6,869 nt of DNA from Bacteroidales bacterium (lineage in GTDB: Bacteria > Bacteroidota > Bacteroidia > Bacteroidales > SMBSF39), in NCBI GenBank assembly GCA_021107685.1, contig JAIOSH010000355.1, positions 1 through 6,869 on the forward strand. Reading direction: 5' to 3'. The notes under the pieces were generated by a model. It had not been told where the DNA came from. It saw only the letters and a program-made list of their open reading frames with translations, and searched no databases. Of this stretch, positions 6,792 through 6,869 are shown one piece after another (position 1 is the first letter of the stretch; every line of letters starts with the position of its first letter). A program made the position numbers and the translations under genes.

Positions 6792-6802
6792 TATAAATTG
6801 TG
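6787..6802. promoter_or_regulatory. Operator-like palindrome upstream of transketolase gene
   Basis: CACAAT and ATTGTG form a perfect six-base inverted repeat with a four-base spacer. It overlaps the proposed -33 element, a position where a dimeric repressor could block transcription. No regulator gene is visible nearby and the match could be chance. Confidence 0.3.
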
Positions 6803-6869
6803 TCTATTTATTGTCTGTCTATAAACTCAGCCCTCAGTAGTTTTGATGATTCTCAATTTCTCTATTGTA

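Noticed and set aside
6803..6869. 3' end of an upstream - strand gene
   Set aside because: Two - strand frames are open from the edge to TGA stops at 6834-6836 and 6827-6829, but with 11 to 13 codons each neither can be chosen or identified.

Overview
The window looks like a low-GC chromosome segment of a Bacteroidota bacterium, probably a free-living or environmental lineage and not a gut Bacteroides. The evidence is two exported proteins ending in type IX secretion (T9SS) type A sorting domains (YPNP / FPNP-type start, GxY-LxxxT core, basic tail), A-rich leaders without Shine-Dalgarno sequences, promoter-like TAnnTTTG boxes, and intergenic hairpin repeats of the 'GTCATTTCGAGCGAAG...' kind common in this phylum. 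No mobile element, CRISPR array, tRNA or rRNA was seen.

Region 1 (about 1-5055, + strand) is a vitamin B12 uptake locus. A promoter-like box (about 111-143) precedes a well-conserved cobalamin riboswitch (about 185-345) and an AT-rich expression platform. Then come an exported beta-propeller protein with a T9SS sorting domain (475-1779), a 385-base gap holding two hairpin-forming repeats, a second T9SS-sorted surface protein (2165-3151), and a BtuB-type TonB-dependent outer-membrane receptor (3148-5055) whose TTG start overlaps the preceding TGA stop.

The layout parallels the Bacteroides B12 loci in which surface lipoproteins BtuG (a beta-propeller) and BtuH hand cobalamin to BtuB. Here the two accessory proteins appear to be routed to the surface by T9SS instead of by lipidation. 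The inferred logic is that low cobalamin leaves the riboswitch unliganded, the operon is expressed, surface proteins capture B12, and BtuB imports it with TonB energy. Inner-membrane transporter genes (btuCDF) are not in the window.

Region 2 (5063-6733, - strand) is a convergent two-gene housekeeping operon. A transketolase C-terminal subunit is followed, after 6 bases, by a short RsmI-like SAM-dependent methyltransferase. It ends 7 bases from the btuB stop, with a small palindrome spanning the junction. A plausible Bacteroidota promoter overlapped by a CACAAT-N4-ATTGTG palindrome lies upstream of the transketolase gene. The transketolase N-terminal subunit is not present in the window.

The most notable point is the T9SS-borne version of a riboswitch-controlled B12 capture system, with two candidate cobalamin-binding surface proteins whose function is inferred from context, not proven.
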